Assembly: GCA_016716705.1 (NCBI GenBank) | Contig: JADJVF010000037.1 | Location: forward strand, 107,423 to 171,422 | Direction: 5' to 3' | Length of the DNA stretch: 64,000 bases | From: Holophagales bacterium | GTDB taxonomy: Bacteria > Acidobacteriota > Thermoanaerobaculia > UBA5066 | Part shown: piece after piece, positions 1 to 8,092 of the stretch | How positions within the stretch are numbered: position 1 is the stretch's first letter | Layout: every line of letters begins with the position of its first letter | Program-made: the position numbers and the translations under genes | The notes under the pieces: generated by a model | Seen by the model: the letters and a program-made list of their open reading frames with translations, nothing else | What the model was told of the DNA's origin: nothing | Database searches by the model: none

Positions 1-73
1 CGAAATCCGGGTCGCCCTGGTGCCGCTGGTGACGCGGGAGCTGGGGCTCGCGCAGGACTCCATCGGCCAATGA
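1..73 (+). CDS. C-terminal end of an unidentified upstream gene (partial)
   Basis: Reading from base 2, about 23 codons run in frame to a TGA at 71-73. The ATG of the next gene overlaps this stop (ATGA), so the two are probably co-transcribed. The tail ends with LGLAQDSIGQ and has no motif I recognise. Third codon positions are GC-rich, consistent with real coding sequence. The function cannot be assigned from the fragment. Confidence 0.55.
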   Translation, partial: EIRVALVPLVTRELGLAQDSIGQ

Positions 74-1182
74 GCAGCGCTTGTCCCCTCCCGGTGCCGG
101 CCCGGGCACCGGAGACGGACGAGCTCGCCCTGGCGCGGGCAGCTACACCGGGCCCCGCCCGCGGCCTGAGCACGCGAACGATCCTCCTTCACCTCCTGGC
201 CCTGGCCGCCTGGGCCGGCGCCTACGCCTTCAATGGCGACTTCTCGGAGCTCATCACCTACGGCCTGCTTGGCCTCGCGCCCGGCACGCACCTGGCTTCC
301 GCGGTCGAGTTCTTCGTCTTCGAAGTCCCGAAGGTCCTCCTGCTCCTGACCCTCGTCGTCTTCACCGTCGGCATCCTCCGGAGCTTCTTCACGCCGGAGA
401 AGACGCGCAGCCTCCTCGCGGGACGGCGCGAAACGGCGGGAAACGTCCTGGCGTCGCTCCTCGGCATCGTCACGCCTTTCTGCTCCTGCTCGGCGGTCCC
501 GATGTTCATCGGGTTCGTGACGGCCGGGGTCCCGCTCGGAGTGACGTTCTCGTTCCTCGTCGCCGCGCCGATGGTCAACGAGATCGCGCTCGCGCTCCTC
601 TTCGGCCTCTTCGGCTGGAAGGTCGCCGGGCTCTACCTCGGCACCGGCCTCCTCATCGCGTTCACCTCGGGCTGGGTGATCGGAAAGCTGAAGCTCGAGG
701 CGTGGGTCGAGCCCTGGGTCTACAAGATGCGGGGTCCCGGAGCAGCCTTCGTCGAGGAGCGAATCGGCTGGGAGCGCCGCCTCCAGATCGGACGCGAGGA
801 GATCCGCGAGATCGTCGGAAAGGTCTGGATCTACGTCCTCGCCGGCATCGCCGTCGGCGCCGGGATCCACGGCTGGGTTCCCGAGAACTTCATGGCCGCG
901 ATCATGGGGAAGGGGGCCTGGTGGTCGGTGCCCCTCGCGGTCCTCATCGGCATCCCGATGTATTCGAACGCGGCCGGCATCCTCCCCGTGGTTCAGGCGC
1001 TCCTCGGAAAGGGCGCCGCGCTCGGAACGGTGCTGGCGTTCATGATGTCGGTCATCGCCCTTTCGCTCCCCGAGATGGTCATCCTCCGGAAGGTCCTCTC
1101 GCCGCGCCTCATCGCGGTCTTCGTCGGCGTCGTCGGGACCGGGATTCTCCTCGTCGGCTTCCTCTTCAACGCCGTACTCTGA
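70..1182 (+). CDS. ArsP/YraQ-type membrane permease (DUF318 family)
   Basis: A 370-residue polytopic membrane protein with roughly eight to ten hydrophobic segments. It carries the family hallmark around residues 135-175: a PFCSCSAVP motif followed by VAAPMVNEIA, and a second half-repeat containing GIPMYSNAAG. This pattern belongs to the permease family that includes YraQ and ArsP, an exporter of trivalent organoarsenicals in some bacteria. The cytosolic Cys pair in CSCS fits a thiophilic substrate, but the family is broad and the substrate is not proven here. The start overlaps the stop of the preceding gene, so this is the second gene of an operon. Two ArsR-family regulators lie 40 kb away, which is no evidence of a link. 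Confidence 0.85.
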   Translation: MSSACPLPVPARAPETDELALARAATPGPARGLSTRTILLHLLALAAWAGAYAFNGDFSELITYGLLGLAPGTHLASAVEFFVFEVPKVLLLLTLVVFTVGILRSFFTPEKTRSLLAGRRETAGNVLASLLGIVTPFCSCSAVPMFIGFVTAGVPLGVTFSFLVAAPMVNEIALALLFGLFGWKVAGLYLGTGLLIAFTSGWVIGKLKLEAWVEPWVYKMRGPGAAFVEERIGWERRLQIGREEIREIVGKVWIYVLAGIAVGAGIHGWVPENFMAAIMGKGAWWSVPLAVLIGIPMYSNAAGILPVVQALLGKGAALGTVLAFMMSVIALSLPEMVILRKVLSPRLIAVFVGVVGTGILLVGFLFNAVL

Positions 1183-1231
1183 TTCGAGGGAGGGCCCTTG
1201 CCATGGTTTCGACGCGAGGCGAAACGCGGGT

Positions 1232-2478
1232 TTGAGCGAGACCTCCCGGACCCTCTCGCTGCGGGTCGACGCCGAGGGGCGCCTCGCCGTCGACCCCTCC
1301 GACGCCCGGCAGCTCGGCCTCCGTCCTGGAGATGCCCTCCGGCTCGAGACGGGCGACCCGCTCTGGGTCGCGCGCCGCCCGATCGGCGAGCTCGCGCGGG
1401 TCTACGTGGAGCCGACGAACGCCTGCAACCTCGCCTGCCGAACCTGCGTGCGGAACATCTGGAGCGAGCAGTCGGGCTTCATGGCAGAGGACACGTTCGA
1501 CGCGGTCCTCGAGGGCCTCGCGAGCTTCGCGAGACGCCCATCGGTCTTCTTCGGCGGCTTCGGCGAGCCCCTCGCCCACCCCGCATTCTCTCGATGATCG
1601 AGGGGGCGCGGCGGCTCGGATCTCGGGTCGAGATGATCACGAACGGGATCCTCCTCGGCGAGGGTCCGCCGCGCGCTCGTCTCGCTGGGGCTCCATCGGC
1701 TCTGGGTCTCCGTCGACGGGGCGACTCCCACTGCGTACCGCGACGTGCGCATCGGCGATGCCCTGCCGGAGATCCTGGAGAACCTCGCCGCCTTCCGCCG
1801 GCTGCGCGAGGCTTCTCCTCTCCTCGCCCCGCGCCTCGGGATCGCCTTCGTCGCGATGAGGCGGAACATCGCTGAGCTTTCCGCCGTCGTCCGGCTCGGC
1901 CGCGAGGCCGGGATGGACCGGCTGCTCGTTACGAACGTCCTCGCCTACACGGCCGACCTGAAGGACGAGGTGCTCTACGACGAGGGGCTCGCCCCGGGCG
2001 ATGGCGACACGCCGGACCGCCCGGCGATCCTCTTGCCGCGTCTCGACCTGGGCCCGTCCGGAGGGCGCTCGCGACGGTGATCGAGGACGCGCCGGTCGAC
2101 ATGCGCCCCCGGCTCTCCGTCGCGAAGGGCCGCAACTTCTGCCCCTTCGTCGAGCGCGGCACGACGTCCGTCCGCTGGGACGGGGCCGTGAGCCCCTGTC
2201 TCGCGCTCCTCTACGATCACGACTACTACCTGGGGGAACGCCTCCGGCACTCCTGCGCCTATTTCGTCGGGAACCTCCGGGAGCGGAGCCTCGCCGACCT
2301 CTGGAACGACGCCTCGTACGTCGAGCTGAGACAGCGCCTCCAGGCGTTCGACTTCTCGCCGTGCAGCTCCTGCAACACCTGCGAGATGGCCGACGACAAT
2401 CGGCAGGACTGCTCCGGCTCTCCCCTCCCCGCCTGCGGCGGGTGTCTCTGGGCGCAGGGGCTCATCCAGTGCCCGTAG
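1232..2478 (+). pseudogene. Radical SAM/SPASM protein, tungsten-oxidoreductase maturase-like, frame-broken
   Basis: The radical SAM cluster motif CNLACRTC (Cys codons at 1424, 1436 and 1445) follows an N-terminal stretch resembling an AbrB-like fold (LGLRPGD). FGGFGEPLAHP follows, as in radical SAM enzymes. The C-terminal part has a SPASM-like set of cysteines (FCPF, SPC, CSSCNTC, CGGC). The TCVRNIW context is what I remember from radical SAM maturases of tungsten-cofactor oxidoreductases. The protein is split over frames: breaks near 1585, near 1665 and near 2065, with conserved sequence resuming each time, so restored length is about 415 residues. The start is a TTG at 1232; an ATG at 1203 with a better ribosome site would need one more frame change. 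Sequencing error or a dying gene are both possible. No tungsten oxidoreductase lies nearby. Confidence 0.7.
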
Positions 2479-2518
2479 GGACACGCGGAGAACCGACCGA
2501 TTCCAGCGAGCTTCGACT

Positions 2519-3010
2519 CTAGGCCGGCCGGGACACGGCCAGCTCCTCCGCCGTGAAGCCGCGCGACTTCGCGAAGGCCTCCAGGCGCCCGAGGTGGCCC
2601 CGGTCCTCGCTGCCAAGGCAGGAGAGGAGGCGCTCCAGCTCGGGGTTGGCGCTCTGCAGCGAGTTGCGGTAGTGGCTTTCCGCGGCGGAGGTCTCGAGCC
2701 AGAGGGCGGTCCGGACCGCTTCGGCGAGGGTCGGGGGGACGGGAGACTCCCGAAGGGCCCGCGTCTCCCGGAGAGCCTCTTCGATGACGGCGAGGTCCAC
2801 GTCGACGTCTCCCGACAGGGCCGGGTTCCGCTGGATCACCCGGCGCTGGTAGTCGACCAGGCTCGCGTGCCCCTTCTCCTCGTTCGCCATCTTCACGAAA
2901 AGGAAGGCGGCCTCGCGGTCGTCGTCGAAGACGGACGCCCACTGGGCGTAGAGATCTCCGATCGCCTTCTCGAGGTCGGACAGCGGACGGAACACCGCTT
3001 CGATGTGCAT
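2519..3010 (-). CDS. Ferritin-like (rubrerythrin-type) helical protein
   Basis: A 163-residue, all-helical protein starting at an ATG at 3010. It contains a KMANEEKGHASL segment with the ExxH pair typical of di-iron ferritin-like helices, a second Glu-rich helix (LWLETSAAESHY) and a closing GSEDRGHL helix. These match the layout of rubrerythrin/ferritin-like domains, which bind two irons and act in peroxide reduction or iron handling. No rubredoxin-type Cys pairs are present, so this would be the erythrin domain only. It stands alone, with 41 bases to the signalling gene upstream. Whether all four helices keep iron ligands cannot be settled by eye. Confidence 0.75.
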   Translation of the reverse strand: MHIEAVFRPLSDLEKAIGDLYAQWASVFDDDREAAFLFVKMANEEKGHASLVDYQRRVIQRNPALSGDVDVDLAVIEEALRETRALRESPVPPTLAEAVRTALWLETSAAESHYRNSLQSANPELERLLSCLGSEDRGHLGRLEAFAKSRGFTAEELAVSRPA

Positions 3011-3051
3011 CGCGGACCTCCCTGCGCCCCCAAAGTCTACGCTCCGCCCCG

Positions 3052-3969
3052 CTACCGGGCCTCTTCCTCCGGGGCGTAGCAGACGCGGTTCCGGCCCTCG
3101 TCCTTCGCCCGGTAGAGCGCGGCATCCGCCGCCGAGAGGAGGGCGTCCGAGGTCCCTCCGGCTCGCAAGTTGGCGACACCGATGCTCACCGTGACGGAAA
3201 TGGCCCCTCCGGCGGTCGCGACGGGCGTCTGTGCAACGGCCCGGCGGACCCGCTCGAACACGCCGCCCCCCGCGGTCGGCCGGTGGCCCGGGGCGACGAG
3301 TAGAAACTCCTCGCCGCCGTACCGGCCGAGGATGTCGTAGGGCCTCAGGCAGCCCCGGACCACCTTCGCGAAGGCGACGAGGACGGCGTCGCCCGCCGGG
3401 TGCCCCCACGTGTCGTTGACGTTCTTGAAGTGATCGAGGTCGCAGATGCCGAGGCTCAACGCCCCCTTCTCGCGCGCCGCGCGCGAGACCTCCCGCTCGA
3501 GCGCCTCGAGCGCCGCCCGCCGGTTCGGGAGGCCGGTCAGGACGTCGTGCGTGGCCTGGAAGGCGAGCTCGTCCCGGACGCGTGCGAGGTCGGCCTGGAG
3601 CTCGAGCATCCGTAGCCCCACCCCGATGCGCGCGCGGAGCTCCCCGAGGTCGTACGGCTTGGCGATGTAGTCGTTTGCACCGGCGTCGAGACCCCGGACG
3701 ATGTCGCTCTTCTCCCCGCGGGACGTCAGGAGGACGACGTAGGGCGGGCTCGAAGTCTCCCTGCGCCGGAGGCGACGGCAGACCTCGGGCCCCTCGAGGC
3801 CCGGCATGTTCCAGTCGAGGAGGACGAGCGGCGGTGCGTCCTCCTCCATGAGGACCGCCTCGGCCGCCAGCCCGTCGGCGACGACCGTCGGCTCGAGGCC
3901 CCACTTCGTGAGGATCGCCTCGAGGATGCGCCGCGACGTGACGTCGTCGTCCGCGACGAGGGCTCTCAC
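3052..3969 (-). CDS. Receiver-GGDEF response regulator (diguanylate cyclase)
   Basis: A 305-residue, PleD-like protein. The N-terminal receiver (about residues 1-120) has the acidic triad ADDD, the phosphoacceptor Asp in LLDWNMPG and the conserved Lys in AKPYD. The GGDEF domain (about 140-300) has DHFKNVND and the signature RYGGEEF, an active-type A-site expected to make cyclic di-GMP. Its GTG start overlaps the stop of the upstream hybrid kinase (GTGA at 3966-3969), so the two genes are translationally coupled. The kinase is the obvious phosphodonor. I chose the GTG at 3969 because the receiver fold begins immediately after it. Confidence 0.92.
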   Translation of the reverse strand: MRALVADDDVTSRRILEAILTKWGLEPTVVADGLAAEAVLMEEDAPPLVLLDWNMPGLEGPEVCRRLRRRETSSPPYVVLLTSRGEKSDIVRGLDAGANDYIAKPYDLGELRARIGVGLRMLELQADLARVRDELAFQATHDVLTGLPNRRAALEALEREVSRAAREKGALSLGICDLDHFKNVNDTWGHPAGDAVLVAFAKVVRGCLRPYDILGRYGGEEFLLVAPGHRPTAGGGVFERVRRAVAQTPVATAGGAISVTVSIGVANLRAGGTSDALLSAADAALYRAKDEGRNRVCYAPEEEAR

Positions 3970-6900
3970 CGCAGGAGCTCCTGCATGCGGGGCAGAAGAA
4001 GCGAGAAGGCCGCCTCGAGGTCGGGGACGAGCGCGGCCACCTTCTCGGCGCGGCCCGCGGCGCCCGCCGCCTCGACTTCGCCGGCCACGGCGCTCATCGC
4101 CACGGCGCCCACGTTCGCGCACGCTCCCCTGAGGGCGTGGGCCAGCCGTCCGGCCTCGGCCGGATCGCCCCGCCGCACGGCTTCGCCGAGCGCCGCCAGC
4201 TTCAGGGGAACGTCCTCGAGGAACCCCCTGGTGATCTCCACGATGAGCTCTGCGTCTCCCATCAGGCGGTTCTCGAAGCCGGCCCGGTCGAAGACGGGGA
4301 GTGCCTCCGCCGCGGAGGTCGCCCTCTCCGCGGCGGGGGGCAGGAGCGTCGGCCCCTCTTCGTTCGGCAGCCACTTCTCGAGGGCTGCGAGCAGCTCGGC
4401 CGGGACGATCGGTTTGGAAACGTAGTCGTCCATCCCCTCCGCCAGGCAGCGTTCCCGGTCGCCCTTCATGGCGTGGGCCGTCATGGCGATGATGGGAATC
4501 CCCGGCTTCGGCAGCCGGGTCGTCCCGGAGCGGATCGCCCTCGTCGCCTCGAAACCGTCCATCACGGGCATCTGGACGTCCATGAAGACGAGGTCGTAGG
4601 GCGCCTCCTGCAGAGCGAGGACCGCCTCCCGCCCGTTCGCCACCGCTTCGGCGCGATAGCCGAGCTTTTCGAGAATGCGCAGGGCCACCTGCTGGTTCGT
4701 CGTGTTGTCCTCGGCCAGCAGGATCCGGAAGCTCCGCCGCCTTGCCTCGCTGAGGGCATGACGCGTGAGGAGGGCCGCCGGTTCGATCCGCCCGGACCTC
4801 AGGCTCCGACCGAGGACCGTGGCGAGGCAGTCGTGGAGCTGGGACTGCTTCACGGGTTTCGTCAGGTAGGCCGAGAAGCCGATCTCCTCGAGGCGTCGCG
4901 CGTCTCCCCGGAGGCCGACCGAGGTCATCATGACGAGGAGCGCGTCCCGGAGCGCGGGATCCGCCTTGATCTCCCGCCCGAGCGTTTCGCCGTCGATCAC
5001 CGGCATCTGCATGTCGGTGATGACGATCCGGAACGGGTCGCCCGCGGCGACGGCCGCGCGAAGCATGCGGAGCGCCTGCTCCGCGCCAGCGGCCTCCTCG
5101 TGCCTCACGCCCCAGGACGACAGCTGCTCCGAGAGGACGAGCCGGTTCGAGGCGTTGTCGTCCACGGCGAGGATGCGGACTCCTGTCACGTCGGCCCTCT
5201 CGAGCCCCTCGCCGCGGGAATGCTCCTGCTTGCGGAGAAACGCCGAGAACCAGAAGCTCGACCCCTCTCCCTCGACGCTCGTCACGCCGACCTCGCCCCC
5301 CATCAGGTGGGCCAGGCGCTTGCAGATGGCCAGGCCGAGGCCGGTCCCGCCGTACTGCCTCGTCGTCGAGGCGTCGACCTGCTGGAAAGCGCTGAAGAGG
5401 ACCCCGAGCTTCGCCTGCGGTATGCCGATCCCGGTGTCTCTCACCTCGAAGCGCACCTCGAGCGTCGCCTCGGTCTCCTTTCCGGCCGCTGCCTCCACCA
5501 CGACCTCACCCTTCGGCGTGAACTTGATGGCGTTCCCGATCAGGTTGACGAGGATCTGCCGCAGGCGCCCCGGGTCGCCGCGGAGGAAGGTGGGCATCTC
5601 GGGGTCGATCCGGCAGATCAGCTCGAGGTCCTTGTCCTGCGCCCGCACGGCGAGCATCTCCGCGACGTCCTCGAGCATCGTCCTGAGGTCGAAGTCCAGC
5701 TCCTCGAGGTCGAGCTTGCCCGCCTCGATCTTGGAGAAGTCGAGGATGTCGTTGATCACGGCCAGGAGCGACTCGGCGCTCGACCGGACGACCCCCGCGA
5801 AGCGGCGCTGCTCTTCCGTGAGGTTGCTGTCGAGGAGGAGGCCGGTCATGCCGAGCACGCCGTTCATCGGCGTTCGGATCTCGTGGCTCATGTTCGCGAG
5901 GAACTGGCTCTTGGCGAGGCTCGCGGCCTCGGCCTCGTGGGCCATGTGGTGGGCGAGGGCGCTCGCGGCCTCGAGCCTCTCGTTCGTCTCCGCCCTTTCC
6001 TCGAGCGCCTGCTGCAGCTCCTCCTCGGTTCTCTTCTTCTCGGTGATGTCCCGCAAGATCCCGACGGCGTGCCAGGCCTCCTCGATCCGGACGGCCGAGA
6101 GGGAAAGCGCGACGGCGATCTCCCGGCCGTCCTTGTGCAGGGCCGTCAGCTCGAGGGTCTTCCCCACCGCGGCGCCCTCGCCGGTCTCCAGGAATGCCCG
6201 GTAGGCAGGAAGATGCGCCGCGTGAAACCTCTGCGGCGCGATCAGGTCGTGGAGGTTCCTTCCGGCGACCTCCGCCGCCGAGTACCCGAGGATCCGCTCC
6301 GCGGCGGGGTTCCAGTACGAGACGTTCCCGGACCCGTCCATCATCAGGATGGCGTCCTGGGCCGACTCCGTGATGGCGTGGAGACGGGCCTGGCTTCCTT
6401 GAAGCGCCTCGGCCGCCTTCGCCTCTCGCGGTAGGCGCGCGCGCTCAGGGTCCGGAGCACGTACCCGAGGCCGGCGGCGCCCGCCAGAAGGAGAACCGCG
6501 GCGAACGCAGCCGCCATCCAGCCCCGTTCGCGAACCGGGGCGAGGACCTCGGCCGCGTCCACCCGTGCGACGAGGAACCAGGGAGAGCCCGCGACGGGCC
6601 GGACGGCCGCGATCACCGGGACCCCGCGGTAGTCGACCCCTTCGACGATGCCCCTCTCTCCGAGTGCCGCCTTCACCACGGGGACGTCCGCCCGGGAGAG
6701 GGGCATCCGCAGCTTCAGGGCGGCCCCCTTCCGGTACTTCAGCTCGTTGAGATAGAGGGCGTCGGCCCCGTCCCGGCGGATGAGGAGCGTCTCGGCCGTG
6801 ACGCTTGGCGTGGGCCAGCTCGCGAGGAACGGGTAGAGGAACTTGTTCGGGTCGATGCGCAGGGCGACGACCGCGAGGAGGGCGTTCCCGGCGCCCTCGT

Positions 6901-7423
6901 CGAGGACGGGGGCGAGGACCTTGAGGTAGATCCGGCCGCTCGCGTCGTTGACGTAGAAGTCCTCGAGGACGGTGCGCCCCGCGCGCAGCTCCTTCTCCGA
7001 CCTCGGAGAGACGAACGAAACCACCCGTTCCGGCCGGTCGGGGACGACGATCCTCTTGCGGAAGCCGGCGTCGAGCAGCAGGACGGCGTCGTAGCCGAAG
7101 GCCTCCTGGTACCGAGCGAGCCAGGCCTCGAGGTCCGCCTTTCTCCCGGCGTCGCCCGCGAGGAAACCCCGGACGAGGCGCGTGAAAGCCGGGTTCGCCG
7201 AGAAGACTCCCGCATCCCCGAGACGCTCCGCGCGCCAGCGCGTCAGCTCGGACGCCTTGAGGTCGACGACGGCCGTCAGCTGGGTTTCGACCTCGAGCCG
7301 ATGGTTTCTCTCGAACCACCGGACGTAGCCGGCTGCCGCGAGGGGGACCAGGCAGGCGAGGAGTCCGAACAGCACGAAGAGGGCGAATTTCCCTCGACGC
7401 TGGATCGGGTCGCTGCTTTTCAT
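3966..7423 (-). CDS. BarA-like hybrid histidine kinase (sensor-PAS-HisKA-HATPase-REC-REC-HPt), one frame break
   Basis: The restored protein is about 1150 residues. The N-terminus has a membrane segment, a roughly 260-residue extracytoplasmic sensor of Cache type, and a second membrane segment. Then come a PAS domain (WNPAAERILGYS), a HisKA box NMSHEIRTPMNG (His codon 5883-5885), an HATPase with DTGIGIP and GGTGLGLAI, and two receivers (VITDMQMP and VFMDVQMP). A C-terminal HPt domain carries AHALRGACANVGA. Sensor and PAS lie in different frames; the break is near 6420, where conserved sequence passes from one frame to the other. The start is an ATG at 7423. It is coupled to the downstream receiver-GGDEF gene, suggesting a phosphorelay that ends in cyclic di-GMP synthesis. 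The sensed ligand is unknown. Confidence 0.88.
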
Positions 7424-7552
7424 GGAGCGTCCTCTCGCGACCGGAGACGAGGTCGACCCGAGACGTGAGCCGTTCTCCGGATTATGTCCCGCGCGCGCAG
7501 GGTCAGCCTGTCCCGTCGTCGCACCGGACAGCCCGGCCAACCTTGAGAGAGA

Positions 7553-8069
7553 ATGAGGAATCAGGAGTCGACGGTGCAAGGACGTCCAGACCCACCGCGT
7601 AACGGGCAGCCCGAAGGGGAGGCGGCGGTGAAGGACCGGTCTCCCGGCGCCGCGCCCGGTCCCGACGACACCATCCTCTTCGTCGACGACGACGTGGACC
7701 TCGTCGAGCTCCTGACTCTCGGCCTCGGCGACCTCGGCTACCGGGTGAGCGCCTTCTCTGACCCGGCGAAGGCGATCGCCGCGTTCCGATCGGCCCCCGA
7801 CGCCTTCGACGCCGTCGTATCCGACCTCTCGATGCCCCGAACGTCAGGCCTGGACCTGGCGAGGCAGGTCCTCGAGGTCCGGCCGGGTACACCGATCGTC
7901 CTGATGTCCGGGTACGTCCGCGAGGAGGACGATGCCGCCGCGAAGGAGATGGGGATCCTGGGGTTCGCCGCAAAAGGGATACTCGACCGAGGAGATCGCC
8001 CGCGAGCTGGACCGGATCCTCCAGGGCCGGCCGTCGCCTGAGGCTTCTTCCGACGACGGGCCGACCTAG
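7553..8069 (+). CDS. Single-domain response regulator, C-terminus shifted by an extra A
   Basis: A receiver domain (about residues 40-150) with [12 protein letters not shown], phosphoacceptor Asp in VVSDLSMP and MSGYV, resembling the receivers that accompany PAS-type hybrid kinases. As written the frame ends at 8041 in a non-conserved tail. Removing one A from the AAAA run at 7972-7975 restores a typical ending ([13 protein letters not shown]) that stops at a TAG at 8067-8069, so I extend to 8069. An insertion error in the homopolymer is likely. It lies 23 bases upstream of the copper-ATPase/kinase fusion on the same strand and is probably in its operon, a natural partner for the fusion kinase. 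Confidence 0.8.
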
Positions 8070-8092
8070 ACCCCGCCAGAGAGGGACGAGCG

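Noticed and set aside
4137..6434. Plus-strand open frame of 765 codons opposite the hybrid kinase
   Set aside because: It is a shadow of the kinase gene, without recognisable domains and with atypical composition.
7971..7980. Programmed frameshift in the lone receiver gene
   Set aside because: AAAA followed by GGG does not form a standard slippery heptamer with a downstream structure, and the pattern recurs in unrelated genes, which favours an insertion error.
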